A model generated the notes under the pieces. The model saw nothing but the letters and a program-made list of their open reading frames with translations, did no database searches and was not told where the DNA came from. This document shows positions 20,260-31,125 of a DNA stretch of 64,000 nt, piece by piece. The translations under genes were made by a program, and so were the position numbers. Source of the DNA: Periplaneta americana (Eukaryota; Arthropoda; Insecta; Blattodea; Blattidae); contig NW_027185501.1 of NCBI RefSeq assembly GCF_040183065.1, positions 701,001-765,000 on the forward strand. Direction: 5' to 3'. The first letter of the stretch is position 1. Each line of letters begins with the position of its first letter.

Positions 20260-21799
20260 GTGTGGAAGTCGAAATTTCGATAGAAAATCTGAAAAAGTAC
20301 AAGTCTCCAGGTGTTGATCAAATTCCAGCAGAATTAATACAAGAGGGTGGAAGCGCATTATCTAGCGAAATTTATAAACTTGTACTTGCAATTTGGGAAA
20401 AAGAAAATTGTACCAGAACAATGGAAGGAGTCCATAATCGTACCTATTTTTAAGAAGGGGGACAAAACTAACTGTAGTAACTTTCGAGGAATATCACTTT
20501 TGTTGACGTCGTACAAAATTTTGTCGAATATCCTTTTGAGAAGATAAACTCCATATGTAGATGAAATTATTGGGGATCATCAGTGTAGTTTTAGGCGTAA
20601 TAGATCGACTATTGATCAGATTTTTTGTATTCGACAGATATTGGAGAAAAATGGGAGTTTAAGGGTACAGCATATCAGTTATTCATAGATTTAAAAAAGG
20701 CGTATGACTCGGTTAAGAGAGAAGTTTTATATAATATTCTTATTGAATTTGGTATTCCCAAGAAACTAGTTCGATTAATTAAAATGTGTCTTAGTGGAAC
20801 TTACAGCAGAGTTCGTATAGGCCAGTTTCTATCTGATGCTTTTCCAATTCAGTGCGGGCTAAAGCAGGGAGATGCACTATCACCTTTACTTTTTAACTTC
20901 GCTCTAGAATATGCCATTAGGAAAGTTCAGGATAACACAGAGGGTTTGGAATTGAACGGGTTACATCAGCTTCTTGTCTATGCGGATGACGTGAATATGT
21001 TAGGAGAAAATCCACAAACGATTAGGGGAAACGCGGAAATTTTACTTGAAGCAAGTAAAGCGATTGGGTTGGAAGTAAATCCCGAAAAGGCTAAGTATAT
21101 GATTATGTCTCGTGACCAGAATATTGTACGAAATGGAACTATAAAAATTGGAGATTTATTCTTCGAAGAGGTGGAAAAATTCAACTATCTTGGAGCAACA
21201 GTAACAAACATAAATGACACTAGGGAGGAAATAAAACGCAGAATAAATATGGGAAATGCCTGTTATTATTCGGTTGAGAAGCTTCTGTCATCTAGTCTTC
21301 TGTCAAAAAATCTGAAAGTTAGTATTTATAAAACAGTTATATTACCGGTTGTTCTGTAGTCTATGGTTGTGAAACTTGGACTCTCACTTTGAAAGAGGAA
21401 CAGAGATTAAGGGTGTTTGAGAATAAGTTTCTTAGGAAAATATTTGGGGCTAAGAAGGATGAAGATACAGGAGAATGGAGAAATTTACACAACACAGAGC
21501 TGGACGCATTGTATACTTCACCTGACATAATTAGGACAATAAAATCCAGACGTTTGAGATGGGCAGGGCATGTAGCACCTTTGAGCGAATCCAGAAATGC
21601 ATAAAGAGTGTTAGTTGGGAGGCCGGAGGCAAAAGACCTTTGGGGAGGCCGAGACGAAGATGGGAAGTTAATATTAAAATGGATTTGAGATAGGTAGGAT
21701 ATGATGGTAGAGGCTGGATTAATCTTGCTCAGGATAGGGACCAATGGCGGGCTTATGTGAGGGCGGCAATGAACCTACGGGTTCCTTAAAAGCTAGTAC

Positions 21800-21831
<32 letters not shown>

Positions 21832-21845
21832 TTAAGTAAGTAAGT
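20260..21845 (+). pseudogene. RTE-like LINE, 5'-truncated, with reverse transcriptase
   Basis: It begins inside the fingers domain (IENLKKYKSPGVDQIPAELI) and continues through [36 protein letters not shown], the [19 protein letters not shown] block and the active-site VYADDVNML. The post-RT region ends GWINLAQDRDQW...MNLRVP near 21787, then GTAA tandem units. Lesions include a frameshift near 20395, a stop at 20545-20547, a frameshift near 20650 and a 5-bp insertion near 21357. An intact enzyme would reverse-transcribe its RNA at nicked DNA. The short-repeat tail and sequence pattern suggest the RTE clade. It lies inside the hAT relic. Confidence 0.88.
21792..21845. repeat. (AAGT)n tail of the LINE
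   Basis: AAGT tandem units form the 3' tail of the LINE. Confidence 0.8.
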
Positions 21846-22089
21846 CTTATATAACTTCACTTTCGTCTTAACAAAAAGTAATTTTTTTCCTATTTATCAA
21901 TAAAAGGGAAACGCTCTGATCTGATTATACTGTTTCACTCATAACGAGCCGCCGCTTAATGCAGACTCGAGAGAACTTACGTCTTACAAGGCCCGCGTAA
22001 AGACACTACAGATAGAACAGAGTTCGTTCTGCCTAACAGATGTTGTGTTGACAGTTTGAGAGCACGAGTTGCCCACCCATGCCCCTACA

Positions 22090-22861
22090 TCTGTCATGTC
22101 AACTAATGCCCATAGGCGCAAGCGCGCGCTTTAGAGCTCAGAAGAGCCTGAGCGTTTTACAACGGAAAGGAAAGAGACAGACGAAAGAGGTAGAATATGG
22201 CGCTTGGTCGTGCTATATACTGCACTGATTCAATGGGTAATGGCAAGAGAAATTATTAAAACTTTATCCATGTTAATTTTCTATTTGTCTGAGAAGTATA
22301 GGAGCATTATTAGAATGTAAGTTTTAATTTTATTGCTCATTTTTCACAAGTTTGCTTTTTTTAATTCAAAATGAATATTTTCTCAACTTTTTTTTTTTTA
22401 CAGAAAAGTGAAATTTTCAGATAGGTTTATTTAGTAGCCTTACAGGTACTGAAACAATGTTCTTGTAAATCTAATATATCGTAAATATGTCATATTGAAA
22501 ATAGTGTATTGAGAATTTTGAAAATATTCGCAGGGAAAATATTTGTAAGGAAATGAATTAACAAAGCAACTACTGTTACATCACAAACAAAAGATATGTG
22601 CCTATGTTTTGTAAAAACGTCTTCTGAATAGCTTCAGCAGATTTCGAGAAAATAATTTAATATTCTCAATATAGGAAGTTGCGCAATAATATCACCTTAA
22701 AACATAATGCGATAAGAGTTTCGTTATGTAATATTAGTTACATTTAAAACATATACATACTTAAGTAACTTTGTACTACAATATTGTTTTGATTAGTTTA
22801 TTGATTACTTTTATAAGACTAAAGACACGAATAATGTCATACTCAATCTCTTTCTTTGGAA
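22090..22861. other. Unassigned AT-rich sequence
   Basis: No gene recognised; includes a poly-T stretch at about 22387. Confidence 0.35.
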
Positions 22862-22868
22862 TATCACT

Positions 22869-22904
<36 letters not shown>

Positions 22905-23280
22905 ATTTAAATATACAGAATAAAGAATATAATTACAAACAAACAAGAGAAAAAGAAATAAAATAATACAAACAATATAACAAAGGAGGTACAGTAGTAT
23001 TAACAAAATTTGAGACCGAATGACCAGCGCTCGTGTTCGGTCGCAGTTCAGATATAATATTAATAGGCCTAAAAGAGAATATAAAATAAAATAAAATAGG
23101 AAATAGAATTAAAATTACAGTTACAGAAATTATATAATACAATATTAATATAAGAGAAATATATAAAATAAAAAAATAATAATAAAAATAAATAAATAAA
23201 ATAAAATAGGAACTAAAATTTAAATTACAGCGGCAATGGAATTATATAATATAATATTAACACCAGAGAAGAATAATATC
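22862..23280. repeat. (TTTA)n run followed by AT-rich tandem sequence
   Basis: TTTA units at 22869-22903, then A-rich sequence. A segment with AAAATAAAATAGGAAATAG and TTAAAATTACAG recurs about 111 bp later (23093 and 23204). Could be the 3' end of a minus-strand retroposon; not assigned. Confidence 0.45.
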
Positions 23281-23308
23281 GCACGTGAAAAGTAGGACTA
23301 TATATAGG

Positions 23309-23355
<47 letters not shown>

Positions 23356-23380
23356 CATACATACATACATACATACATAC
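23309..23380. repeat. (TA)n and (CATA)n microsatellites
   Basis: TA run at about 23309-23349 and CATA units to 23380. The gypsy element inserted at the end of this run. Confidence 0.85.
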
Positions 23381-23613
23381 TGTGACAGCGACGTGAGATT
23401 CGAACTCACGACCAGCGTTCCGCAAGAAAGCAGATCACGCGGGCTTCATGGAGCGCTGGGGGACGGCGCGCGGCGGAGAGAGTGCCCCCGCGCAACTGCT
23501 GCATGCGGAGTAGGGGGACGGACCCTCCCGACTCTTCCAGAAGTCCGGCGAAGTGGAGATATCCAGATAATTCTCTGCACACCTGTAGAAATTTCTCGCA
23601 ACTATGATTTCGC

Positions 23614-23621
23614 TATAAAAG
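23614..23621 (+). promoter_or_regulatory. TATA box of the 5' LTR
   Basis: TATAAAAG in a GC-poor setting, 235 bp into the LTR; the same box is at 29378-29385 in the 3' LTR. Likely pol II promoter of the retrotransposon. Confidence 0.65.
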
Positions 23622-23757
23622 AAGAAACGCCAGCGAACTCGAGCAGTTTCAGTTGATTAGTCAGCCAGTCAGTGAGAAAGCCAGAGCAAGCAAGCCAGTC
23701 TTGTGTACCGGAGTTCGGCTCGAGTGTGCGTCCGCAACTGTGACAGCATCCGAAGGC

Positions 23758-23850
23758 CTGAGTTAGAGTGCAGTGGACCGCAGTTGGAGGGACCTGAGTT
23801 CGAGCGCAGTGGACCGTAGTTGGAGGGATCTGAGTTCGAGTACAGTGAAC
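23758..23850 (+). repeat. Tandem repeats of about 44 bp in the 5' LTR
   Basis: Units of CTGAGTT-x-GAG-x2-CAGTGGACCG-x-AGTTGGAGGGA repeat two and a half times and are also present in the 3' LTR. They lie downstream of the TATA box, so in the transcribed leader. Confidence 0.7.
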
Positions 23851-24152
23851 TGTCTCTGAATGTCTGTGGTTCGAGATACTGTGAACTCGAGTGACTGAGC
23901 TAGAAGAACTGTGAACTGAGAACTGATAGTTCTGATTTGTAAATAGTGCTTTGTAAATATTAGTTAAGATTAACAGTTCATTGTTGTTCGTAATAGTCCA
24001 AGTAAATTGTCATCGCCGTCAGTGGAGTGCTATAACGAATACTGTGTTGAGTGAAAATCCTATTGTTGACGAGAGCGTTTAAGGTGAATTGTAGAAAGGA
24101 ATTATTGTTGGAAGAATAAAATCCTATTGTTGAGTTGAAATAAAATTTACAT

Positions 24153-24170
24153 TGGTGTCAGAATCGGGAC
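24153..24170 (+). promoter_or_regulatory. Primer-binding site
   Basis: TGGTGTCAGAATCGGGAC starts one base after the LTR. TGG at the start pairs with the CCA end of a tRNA primer. I do not assign the tRNA. Confidence 0.75.
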
Positions 24171-24180
24171 ATTATCGACA

Positions 24181-25405
24181 ATGGAGAACCTACAGCAAAT
24201 CCTGCAAGGCTTCGCGGAAATGAAAGCTCAAATGAAAAACGACATAAGTGCAGTAAAATCAGAAATGAAGAACGATATCAGTGAAGTAAAAGATAACATG
24301 AACGACATGAACAGACACATCAGTGAGGTTAAGAACGACATAAGTGATGTGAAAACGGAGATGAAATGTGACATAAGTGAAGTGAAAACGGAGATGAAAA
24401 GTGACATAAACGAAGTGAAAGGCGACATAAGCGGAGTGAAAGGCGACATAAACGGAGTGAAAGGCGACATAAGCGGAGTGAAAGAAGTTTCGGCCCACGT
24501 AGATGGAATTGTCGCCATCGTAAAAGACGAACTCAAAGCCGATCTTGACAACCTAAACAAGAATTTTACAACTATAAACGAGACAGTAGCCGAATTGCGA
24601 CAGGAGGTAGACGATTTCGACGGAAAATCCGCGATCTCGAGCGTCGTCAAGAGCAGACGAGCGAGTTGCTGGACAAGACGAGTGAGGTGATGGACAAACA
24701 CGCCGAGGAAAACAAGCACATACGTTGATGGACCGACATGCTGAAGAAAACAAGCACATCCTCGCGTTGGTGGATCGCCAGGCTAGAGAACAGAAACAGA
24801 TAGTTGCCGAGGAGGTTCGACGTGCCATGCAAGAAGCGGCCACAGAGTTGAGGACTCCATATAGTGGCCCTGCGGAACCATCGCCTTCAGCCAGACATTA
24901 CAACGTCAAGACGCCGAAGTTCAACGGTACAACGTCTTGGGCGATATTCCGTCGCCAGTTCGAGGCCATCGCAGAGCACAATGGGTGGACGCCAGCAGAG
25001 AAAACCACTCAGCTGCTGGCCGCGCTTCAGGGACAGGCGTCGGAGATTCTTCACAGCGTTCCAGAAGATGGGACAGCCGCTGAGATAATGGCGGCCCTGG
25101 AGGGACGTTATGGTGAACATCAACTTGCGGCAGCATTTAGGACCCAACTAAAAACGAGGGTCCAACAGTCAGGCGAGTCCCTGCAAGAATTTGCAATGGC
25201 GCTGGAACTGGCCCATAAGGCCCTCAGGGGCCTACCTAATGATCTCATCGCTGGAGAGGCGGCCTACACCTTCGGCAGCGGAGTTCGAGACCCGGAAATA
25301 AGACAACAGCTACTCTTAGCAGAGCATCGCACCATCAACGCAGCTCTGGCGGCGGCCCTCAGGATGGAAGTTGACTGCGAACGTCTCGGCATTGCACCGG
25401 ATTAG
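24181..25405 (+). pseudogene. Gypsy gag, frameshifted
   Basis: ATG at 24181 follows the primer-binding site. Residues 1-130 are a coiled coil built of heptads such as KGDISGV and KTEMKSD; the DNA repeats in 21-bp steps at 24420-24485. Near 24625 the frame shifts; the continuing protein (ERRQEQTSELLDKTSEVMDK in another frame) shifts again near 24722 and goes on from 24725. The later part has the retrotransposon capsid pattern: FNGTTSWAIFRRQFEAIAEH, TTQLLAALQGQASEIL and YGEHQLAAAFRTQLKTR. It stops at TAG 25403-25405, before the zinc knuckle. Gag would form the particle that packages the RNA. Confidence 0.88.
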
Positions 25406-25478
25406 GAGCGTCGCGGCGGCCGACGTCGAGGAGCGTCAACCGAAATCACCCGAGCGACGAAGACGAGGATTGCCTACC

Positions 25479-25520
25479 TGCTGGTCCTGCGGCGAGCCTG
25501 GACACCTGAGGAGGGACTGT
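25479..25520 (+). other. CCHC zinc knuckle of gag (separate frame)
   Basis: Reads CWSCGEPGHLRRDC, an exact C-x2-C-x4-H-x4-C nucleic-acid-binding knuckle, after an Arg-rich stretch (PERRRRGLP). It is in a third frame relative to gag and pol and ends shortly after, so a frameshift lies on each side. Confidence 0.9.
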
Positions 25521-25564
25521 GACTGATCTGGTCACAAACAGGAAAACTAAAAGGGGGCGATGCG

Positions 25565-28500
25565 ATGAGGGGCACTTCGGCACCGTCATCACCATCCCCT
25601 CGGCTGATCTTGAAGACGGTTAACAGAAGATGCGATGATGGGCTGATTGCTGACGGATGGATAAGAGGCCGCCCATGCAGAGTACTGGTAGACACCGGGG
25701 CGTCGCTCACCATCGCCAGACCGGAAGTCGTGCGTGGCCTACCTGGGAGAACGCCGCTGCGCCGATATGAGCTACGTACTGCCTCGGGCGAGAGCCTGCC
25801 CATCCAGAAAGAGGTTTTCCTGGATTTGACCTTGGGAAAGAGGAGACTGGAGATGTGGGTGTTCGTCGCCAACATTACTGAAGATGTCATCCTGGGACTC
25901 GACGCCATGCGGATCTTCGATGCAACGGTGGACGTCCGGCGCCGTATCCTGCGTTTTGGTCAGGATGAAGTGTTCCTGAGGGACGTCGAAGACCAACCCA
26001 TGGCCAGCAGACTCACCTTGGAGAATCAAGTGACAATCCCATCAGGCTGCGAGATAGTGGTGACGGCAAGACTGGACGGACAACCTAAGAGAAACCTGCT
26101 CCTCGATTCGCAAACAACTCCGATAGATGGGGTTTATGTGGCCAGATCCCTACTCCCGAATCAGAAGGTGGTACCGGTGAGGGTCCTGAATGTCACCAAT
26201 CGGGACAAGGAGGTGCCTAGTGGAACTGTACTAGGTAACGTCAAGCCGGTGGTGTCTGTGACGTCGCTGACAGAAAACGAGGAGTGTCACCGACCACGTC
26301 CAGATCTAGACCAATCACTGAAAGAGCTGGCTCGAGAATTGGCGGAGAATTTAAGCAAAGGAGAAAGAAGATAAGTCCACGATCTACTGACAGAATTTCA
26401 AGACGTTTTCAGTCTCTCCGAAAACGACTACGGGAGAACGGAGAAAGTTCAGCACCGCATTGACACCGGAAATGCTCGCCCAATCAGACAACCTCCACGA
26501 CGCGTCCCTCTAGCTAAACAGAGGGAGATTGACAGCCAACTGGAGGGCATGAAAGCAAGAGGGGTCATCGAGGAATCCGACAGCCCTTGGTCATCACCTG
26601 TAGTGCTGGTGAAGAAGAAGAATGGGGACCTGTGTTTCTGCGTGGACTACAGAAGACTGAATGACGTCACCAGGAAATACTGCTTTCCCCTTCCACGAAT
26701 TGACGACACCTTGGACACCCTGGCCGGAGCAGAGTGGTTCTCGACGTTGGATCTCAAGTCAGGATACTGGCAGGTGGCGCTACATCCTGAGAACAAGGAG
26801 AAAACGGCATTCTCTACAGGCCAGGGACTATGGCAGTTCACCGTTATGCCATTCGGCCTCTGCAAGGCCCCGGCTACATTCCAGAGACTAATGGAGTCCG
26901 TAATGAGAGGCCTGACATACGACACCTGTTTGCTGTACCTTGATGACGTCATCGTGGTCGGCAAGACATTCGGCGAACAACTGTCGAACCTGAGGAAAGT
27001 GTTCGAGAGACTGCGACAAGCCAGGCTGAAGTTGAACCCGAAGAAATGTCATCTGTTCCAGAAGAAGGTCAGCTACCTGGGGCACGTAGTAGGGACCAAT
27101 GGAGTGGCCACGGACCCGGAGAAGCTACAAGCCGTCAGAGGATGGCCGAGACCGAGGGACAAGCAGGAGCTGCGCCGTTTTCTCGGCCTCTGCACTTATT
27201 ACAGAAGGTTCGTAGCTGGGTACGCCAACATCGCTAAGCCTCTAACCCAGCTGACCGAGGTGAAACGACAATTCCAATGGACGGACAAGGCGGAGTCATC
27301 CTTCCAGTCACTGAAAGAGGCGCTCTGCACTGCTTCTGTACTGGGATATCCCATCCCTGGAAGGAAGTTCACGCTCGACACGGACGCTAGCAACGTAGGC
27401 ATCGGCGGAGTACTCTCTCAGGAACAGGACGGGCACGAGAGGGTGATTGCCTACTTCAGCCGAACACTATCCAAGGTTGAGAGAAACTACTGTGTGACGC
27501 GTAGAGAACTTCTTGCCATTGTGGAAGCCCTGAAGCATTTCCACAAATATTTGTATGGCCAGGAATTCCATCTGAGGACAGACCATTCTGCACTCACCTG
27601 GCTATTGGGCTTCAAGAATCTGGAGGGGCAGACCGCCCGTTGGGTTCAACGTCTGCAGGAGTACAACTTCACCTCTGAACACCGACAAGGGAAGAAACAT
27701 TCCAACGCTGATGCCCTATCACAACGTCCGTGCCCGGATGGCTGCAAACACTGCCTGAAAGTAGAAGAGCGGGATGGCGCCCACGCAGTCCGAGCAATTG
27801 CCGCCCAGCCGAGCCCAGGATGGGATAACGCCGCCATAAGGAGGGAGCAGCTGGAGGACCCAAACATTGGACAGCTACTGCGTGATGTGGAGTCCGGCCA
27901 GAGACCAGTATGGGCCGATATCGCCAACCGTAGCACCACTTCCAAGAGCTACTGGGCCCAGTGGGAATCCTTCACTGTCAAGGACGGTATCCTGAAGAGG
28001 ATTTGGGAGTCGGCCGATGGAAGGACCCGCATAGAACAACTTGTCCTGCCCAGGAGCAAGGTGAAGGAAGTGCTGGAGGAGACTCATGCTGGAGTGACTG
28101 GAGGCCACCTGGGAGCTAACAGGACGCTGGACAAGTTACGGCAGAGGTTCTATTGGTTGCATCAGAGAACCGACACGGAACAATGGTGCCGAAGATGCGA
28201 CACCTGTGCAGCCAGTCGCGGACCAAGGACCCGCAGCAGGGGAGCCATGCAGCAGTACAACGTGGGAGCTCCTTTTGAGAGGATCGCCATCGACGTTGCT
28301 GGACCGTTCCCGGTTACGGATCGCGGGAACCGCTACCTGCTAGTCGCCATGGATTACTTCACAAAATGGCCAGAGGTGTACGCGATTCCCAACCAAGAGG
28401 CTTCGACGGTGGCCGACGCGCAGCTTGACAACTTCATCTGCCGATTCGGGGTGCCCCGGGAATTGCATAGCGATCAGGGGCGCAACTTCGAATCCAACCT

Positions 28501-29134
28501 AATGGGAGAATTGCTCGAGCGTCTGGGGGTGCATAAAACCAGGACCACTCCCCTCCACCCACAGTCCGACGGCATGGTGGAACGATACATCAAAACCGTG
28601 GAGGAGCACCTGCGGAAGGTGGTGTCCAACCATCAGCGAGACTGGGATGCCAGAGTCCCACTGTTCCTCTAGGCCTGCAGAGCTTCGGTCCACGATACAA
28701 CAGGGATGACACCGGCAAACATGGTCTTCGGTAGAGAGCTGCGCCTGCCCTGTGATCTGCTGTTTGGCACGCCACCCAGCGCCGACCAGCCAGCGACTGA
28801 CTGTGTGGCAGAACTTACCGAGAAGTTGAATGGAGTTCACCAACTGGCCAGAGAGCATCTCAAGATGGCCAGCGACAGGATGAAAGTGCGCTACGACAGA
28901 TTAGCCAACTCTGCAGGATTCCAGGAGGGCGACCTGGTGTGGTTGTATCGACCTACCAGGACCAAAGGGAAATCACCAAAGCTGCAGCGTGCCTGGGATG
29001 GACCATACCGCGTGGTGACCCGGATCAACGACGTGGTGTACCGCATCCAGCGACAACCTCGAGGGAAGATGATGGTGGTGCATCTGGACCGATTAGCAGC
29101 CTACCAAGGGACTGCCCGGGACGAGCAGCCCTAA
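25565..29134 (+). pseudogene. Gypsy pol: protease, RT, RNase H, integrase, two stop codons
   Basis: One frame from ATG 25565, 1190 codons, broken only by TAA at 26372-26374 and TAG at 28670-28672. Protease: VDTGAS at about residue 43 and VILGLDAM near 110. RT: VDYRRLND, STLDLKSGYW, and active site YLDD at about 458-461. RNase H: LDTDASNVGIGG and TDHSALTWL. Integrase: H-H-C-C zinc domain from about residue 841, catalytic Asp in AIDVAG, Asp in HSDQGR, Glu in GMVERYIK with D-35-E spacing. A C-terminal tail with DLVWLYRP and VVHLDRLAAY ends 11 bp before the LTR. It would copy RNA to DNA and integrate it. Confidence 0.95.
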
Positions 29135-29145
29135 GGAGGGAGCAA
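29131..29145 (+). promoter_or_regulatory. Polypurine tract
   Basis: CTAAGGAGGGAGCAA abuts the 3' LTR. Purine-rich primer site for plus-strand DNA synthesis; overlaps the pol stop codon. Confidence 0.75.
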
Positions 29146-29915
29146 TGTGACAGCGACGTGAGATTCGAACTCACGACCAGCGTTCCACAAGAAAGCAGAT
29201 CGCGCGGGCTTCACGGAGCGCTGAGGTACGGCGCGCGGCGGAGAGAGTGCCTTCTCAACTGCTGCGTGCGGAGTAGGGGGGACGGACCCTCCCGACTCTT
29301 CCAGAAGTCCGGCGAAGTGGAGATATGCAGATAATTCTCTGCACACCTGTAGAAATTTCTCGCAACTATGATTTCGCTATAAAAGAAGAAACGCCAGCGA
29401 ACTCGAGCAGTTTCAGTTGATTAGTCAGCCAGTCAGTGAGAAAGCCAGAGCAAGCAAGCCAGTCTTGTGTACCGGAGTTCGGCTCGAGTGTGCGTCCGCA
29501 ACTGTGACAGCATCCGAAGGCCTGAGTTCGAGTGCAGTGGACCGCAGTTGGAGGGACCTGAGTTCGAGCGCAGTGGACCGTAGTTGGAGGGATCTGAGTT
29601 CGAGTACAGTGAACTGTCTCTGAATGTCTGTGGTTCGAGATACTGTGAACTCGAGTGACTGAGCTAGAAGAACTGTGAACTGAGAACTGGTAGTTCTGAT
29701 TTGTAAATAGTGCTTTGTAAATATTAGTTAAGATTAACAGTTCATTGTTGTTCGTAATAGTCCAAGTAAATTGTCATTGCCGTCAGTGGAGTGCTATAAC
29801 GAATAATGTGTTGAGTGAAAATCCTATTGTTGACGAGAGCGTTTAAGATGAATTGTAGAAAGGAATTATTGTTGGAAGAATAAAATCCTATTGTTGAGTT
29901 GAAATAAAATTTACA
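29146..29915 (+). repeat. 3' LTR
   Basis: 770 bp, direct copy of the 5' LTR with TATA box at 29378-29385. Differences cluster around 29215-29285. ATAC follows as target duplication. Confidence 0.95.
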
Positions 29916-30023
29916 ATACATATTTCAAAATTATAGAATACAAATATAATACATGTTGATTAATTCATACACATAGTCTATAAATTTATTTAATCAAATT
30001 GAAGGTATTAACACGTTACTAAT

Positions 30024-30907
30024 TTACTTGTTATATGTTAGTGGGTTACATGTTAGAAGTTCTGGGTGTAATTTAGTTAAAGCATTGTACAACCGAGGGC
30101 CAGAATTAATGCTATGCTTTAGACCAGCAGATGTGAGACATTTATGTTCTACTAATGTTGAATTAATATTTCGTCTTGTGTCATAATTATGTGTCTGTAA
30201 TACAAACTTATTACGATTTTTATGATAATATTTTAACAGCGTATACTTATAAGTTTGTACAATATTAAATACATTAAATTCAGAATAAATTAATTTTGTT
30301 GGATAATCGAAACGTTTCTTCAAACAAATTTTAATTATTCGTTTTTTAGTAAATTTAACGGACTAAGATTAATTTTTGTAATTCCACCCCAACCAATTAT
30401 ACCATATTGAATGATAGATTGAATAATGGCCAAATAAACATTTCGTAGAACTCTAATGGGTAAGTAGCATCGAAGATTAACGAATTTATAAATTGTTTTA
30501 CGAAGCCTCTTACAAAGATAAGTAATGTGATGAGGCCATTTTAAATTCTGATCAATAATGATACCCAGATATTTGACATACGTGGCTTCTTTCAAAGGTG
30601 GACATTTACAACTTTTGGGATCGAAACAATTTTCACTGTGTATTATTAGTCTATATTCATCGCTAAATTTTAAATTTTGAACACTGGCCGCTGTTAATGA
30701 AAAAGGAACTAAAGTTGATTTAGATATATTTAAACAGAGCAAGTTGGAATTAAGCCATTTTTTAACAATGTTAGCACCTATATTAGCATTTCTATATGCT
30801 TCTTGCCAAGAAAAACCACTTAAAATAACTACTGTACCATCCGCATATGAATATATAGATCCATTAAATTTTTCTAAAATGAGTGATGGGTGATGTGTTT
30901 CATTCAC
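30024..30907 (-). pseudogene. LINE reverse transcriptase fragment (CR1/jockey-like)
   Basis: The minus strand reads the last part of an RT: SIYSYADGTVVILSG (active site YADD changed to YADG), ANIVKKWLNSNLLCLNISKS, YVKYLGIIIDQNLKWPHHIT, then RVLRNVYLAIIQSIIQYGII. A second frame from about 30323 continues with TRRNINSTLVEHKCLTSAG and INSGPRLYNALTKLHPEL, the usual C-terminus. It is 5'-truncated, has one frameshift near 30330 and lost an active-site Asp, so inactive. The gypsy 3' LTR lies about 100 bp beyond its 3' end. Confidence 0.85.
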
Positions 30908-30963
30908 TTAGTATCGTATAACTGCACTACTATGAAATTTTTGAATATTCATTCTTAACAATT

Positions 30964-31125
30964 TGTTTTGTTGTTGTTGCTTAGTCAACTGTCCGGAGAT
31001 AGGTTTTAACCAACACCAATACCAATAAGGCATCACTCATGAGGCAACTAAGCCAGGAGATAATGTCGATTAGCTACATGTTCCACTAATCAGGCTTGAT
31101 ATGCATACAAACAATATACATATCA
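30964..31125 (-). mobile_element. SINE-like repeat with CAA-type tail
   Basis: Shares TTAGTCAACTGTCCGGAGAT, AGGTTTTAACC, AAGGCATCACTCATGAGGCA and ACTAAGCCAGGAGATAATG with the copy at 62211-62370. In reverse, GGTTCAAACC in the other copy resembles a pol III B box, and (TTG)n would be the 3' tail. Confidence 0.6.

Larger units (their letters stand above)
19178..22081 (-). mobile_element. hAT element relic, split by a LINE
   Basis: The left end CATAGATGGGCAGCTCGTGC and the reversed right end CATGGGTGGGCAACTCGTGC are inverted repeats with three mismatches over 22 bp. The flanks CCCTTATA (19170-19177) and CCCCTACA (22082-22089) fit an 8-bp duplication with two changes. The minus strand inside carries a transposase fragment. 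A LINE at 20260-21845 interrupts it. Together these suit an old hAT. Confidence 0.6.
23381..24151 (+). repeat. 5' LTR
   Basis: 771 bp, TG...CA ends. It contains TATAAAAG at 23614-23621, a set of about 44-bp repeats (CTGAGTTCGAG...CAGTGGACCG...AGTTGGAGGGA) at about 23758-23850, and AATAAAATCC near the end as poly(A) signal. The first 30 bp include an antisense tRNA T-arm-like palindrome. Confidence 0.95.
23381..29915 (+). mobile_element. Full-length Ty3/gypsy LTR retrotransposon (6.5 kb)
   Basis: Direct LTRs of 771 and 770 bp start TGTGACAG and end TTTACA. ATAC follows the right LTR and precedes the left, a 4-bp duplication. Order: LTR, primer-binding site, gag with coiled coil and CCHC knuckle, protease, RT, RNase H, integrase, polypurine tract, LTR; RT before integrase defines Ty3/gypsy. 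No env-like ORF fits between integrase and LTR. The LTRs differ by roughly 15 substitutions and a few indels by eye, about 2%, so insertion is fairly recent. Two stops in pol and frameshifts in gag make it non-autonomous. Confidence 0.96.

Noticed and set aside
20098-20358. Second hAT exon on the minus strand
   Set aside because: The frame overlaps the start of the LINE and shows no hAT motif.
23350-23380. CRISPR-like short direct repeats
   Set aside because: Simple CATA microsatellite with no spacers; the genome is eukaryotic.
24228-24719. Minus-strand open frames rich in FTSLMS-type repeats
   Set aside because: Antisense shadow of the heptad-repeat gag coding sequence.
26647-28858. Several open frames antisense or out of frame to pol
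   Set aside because: Shadows of the pol reading frame without recognised domains.
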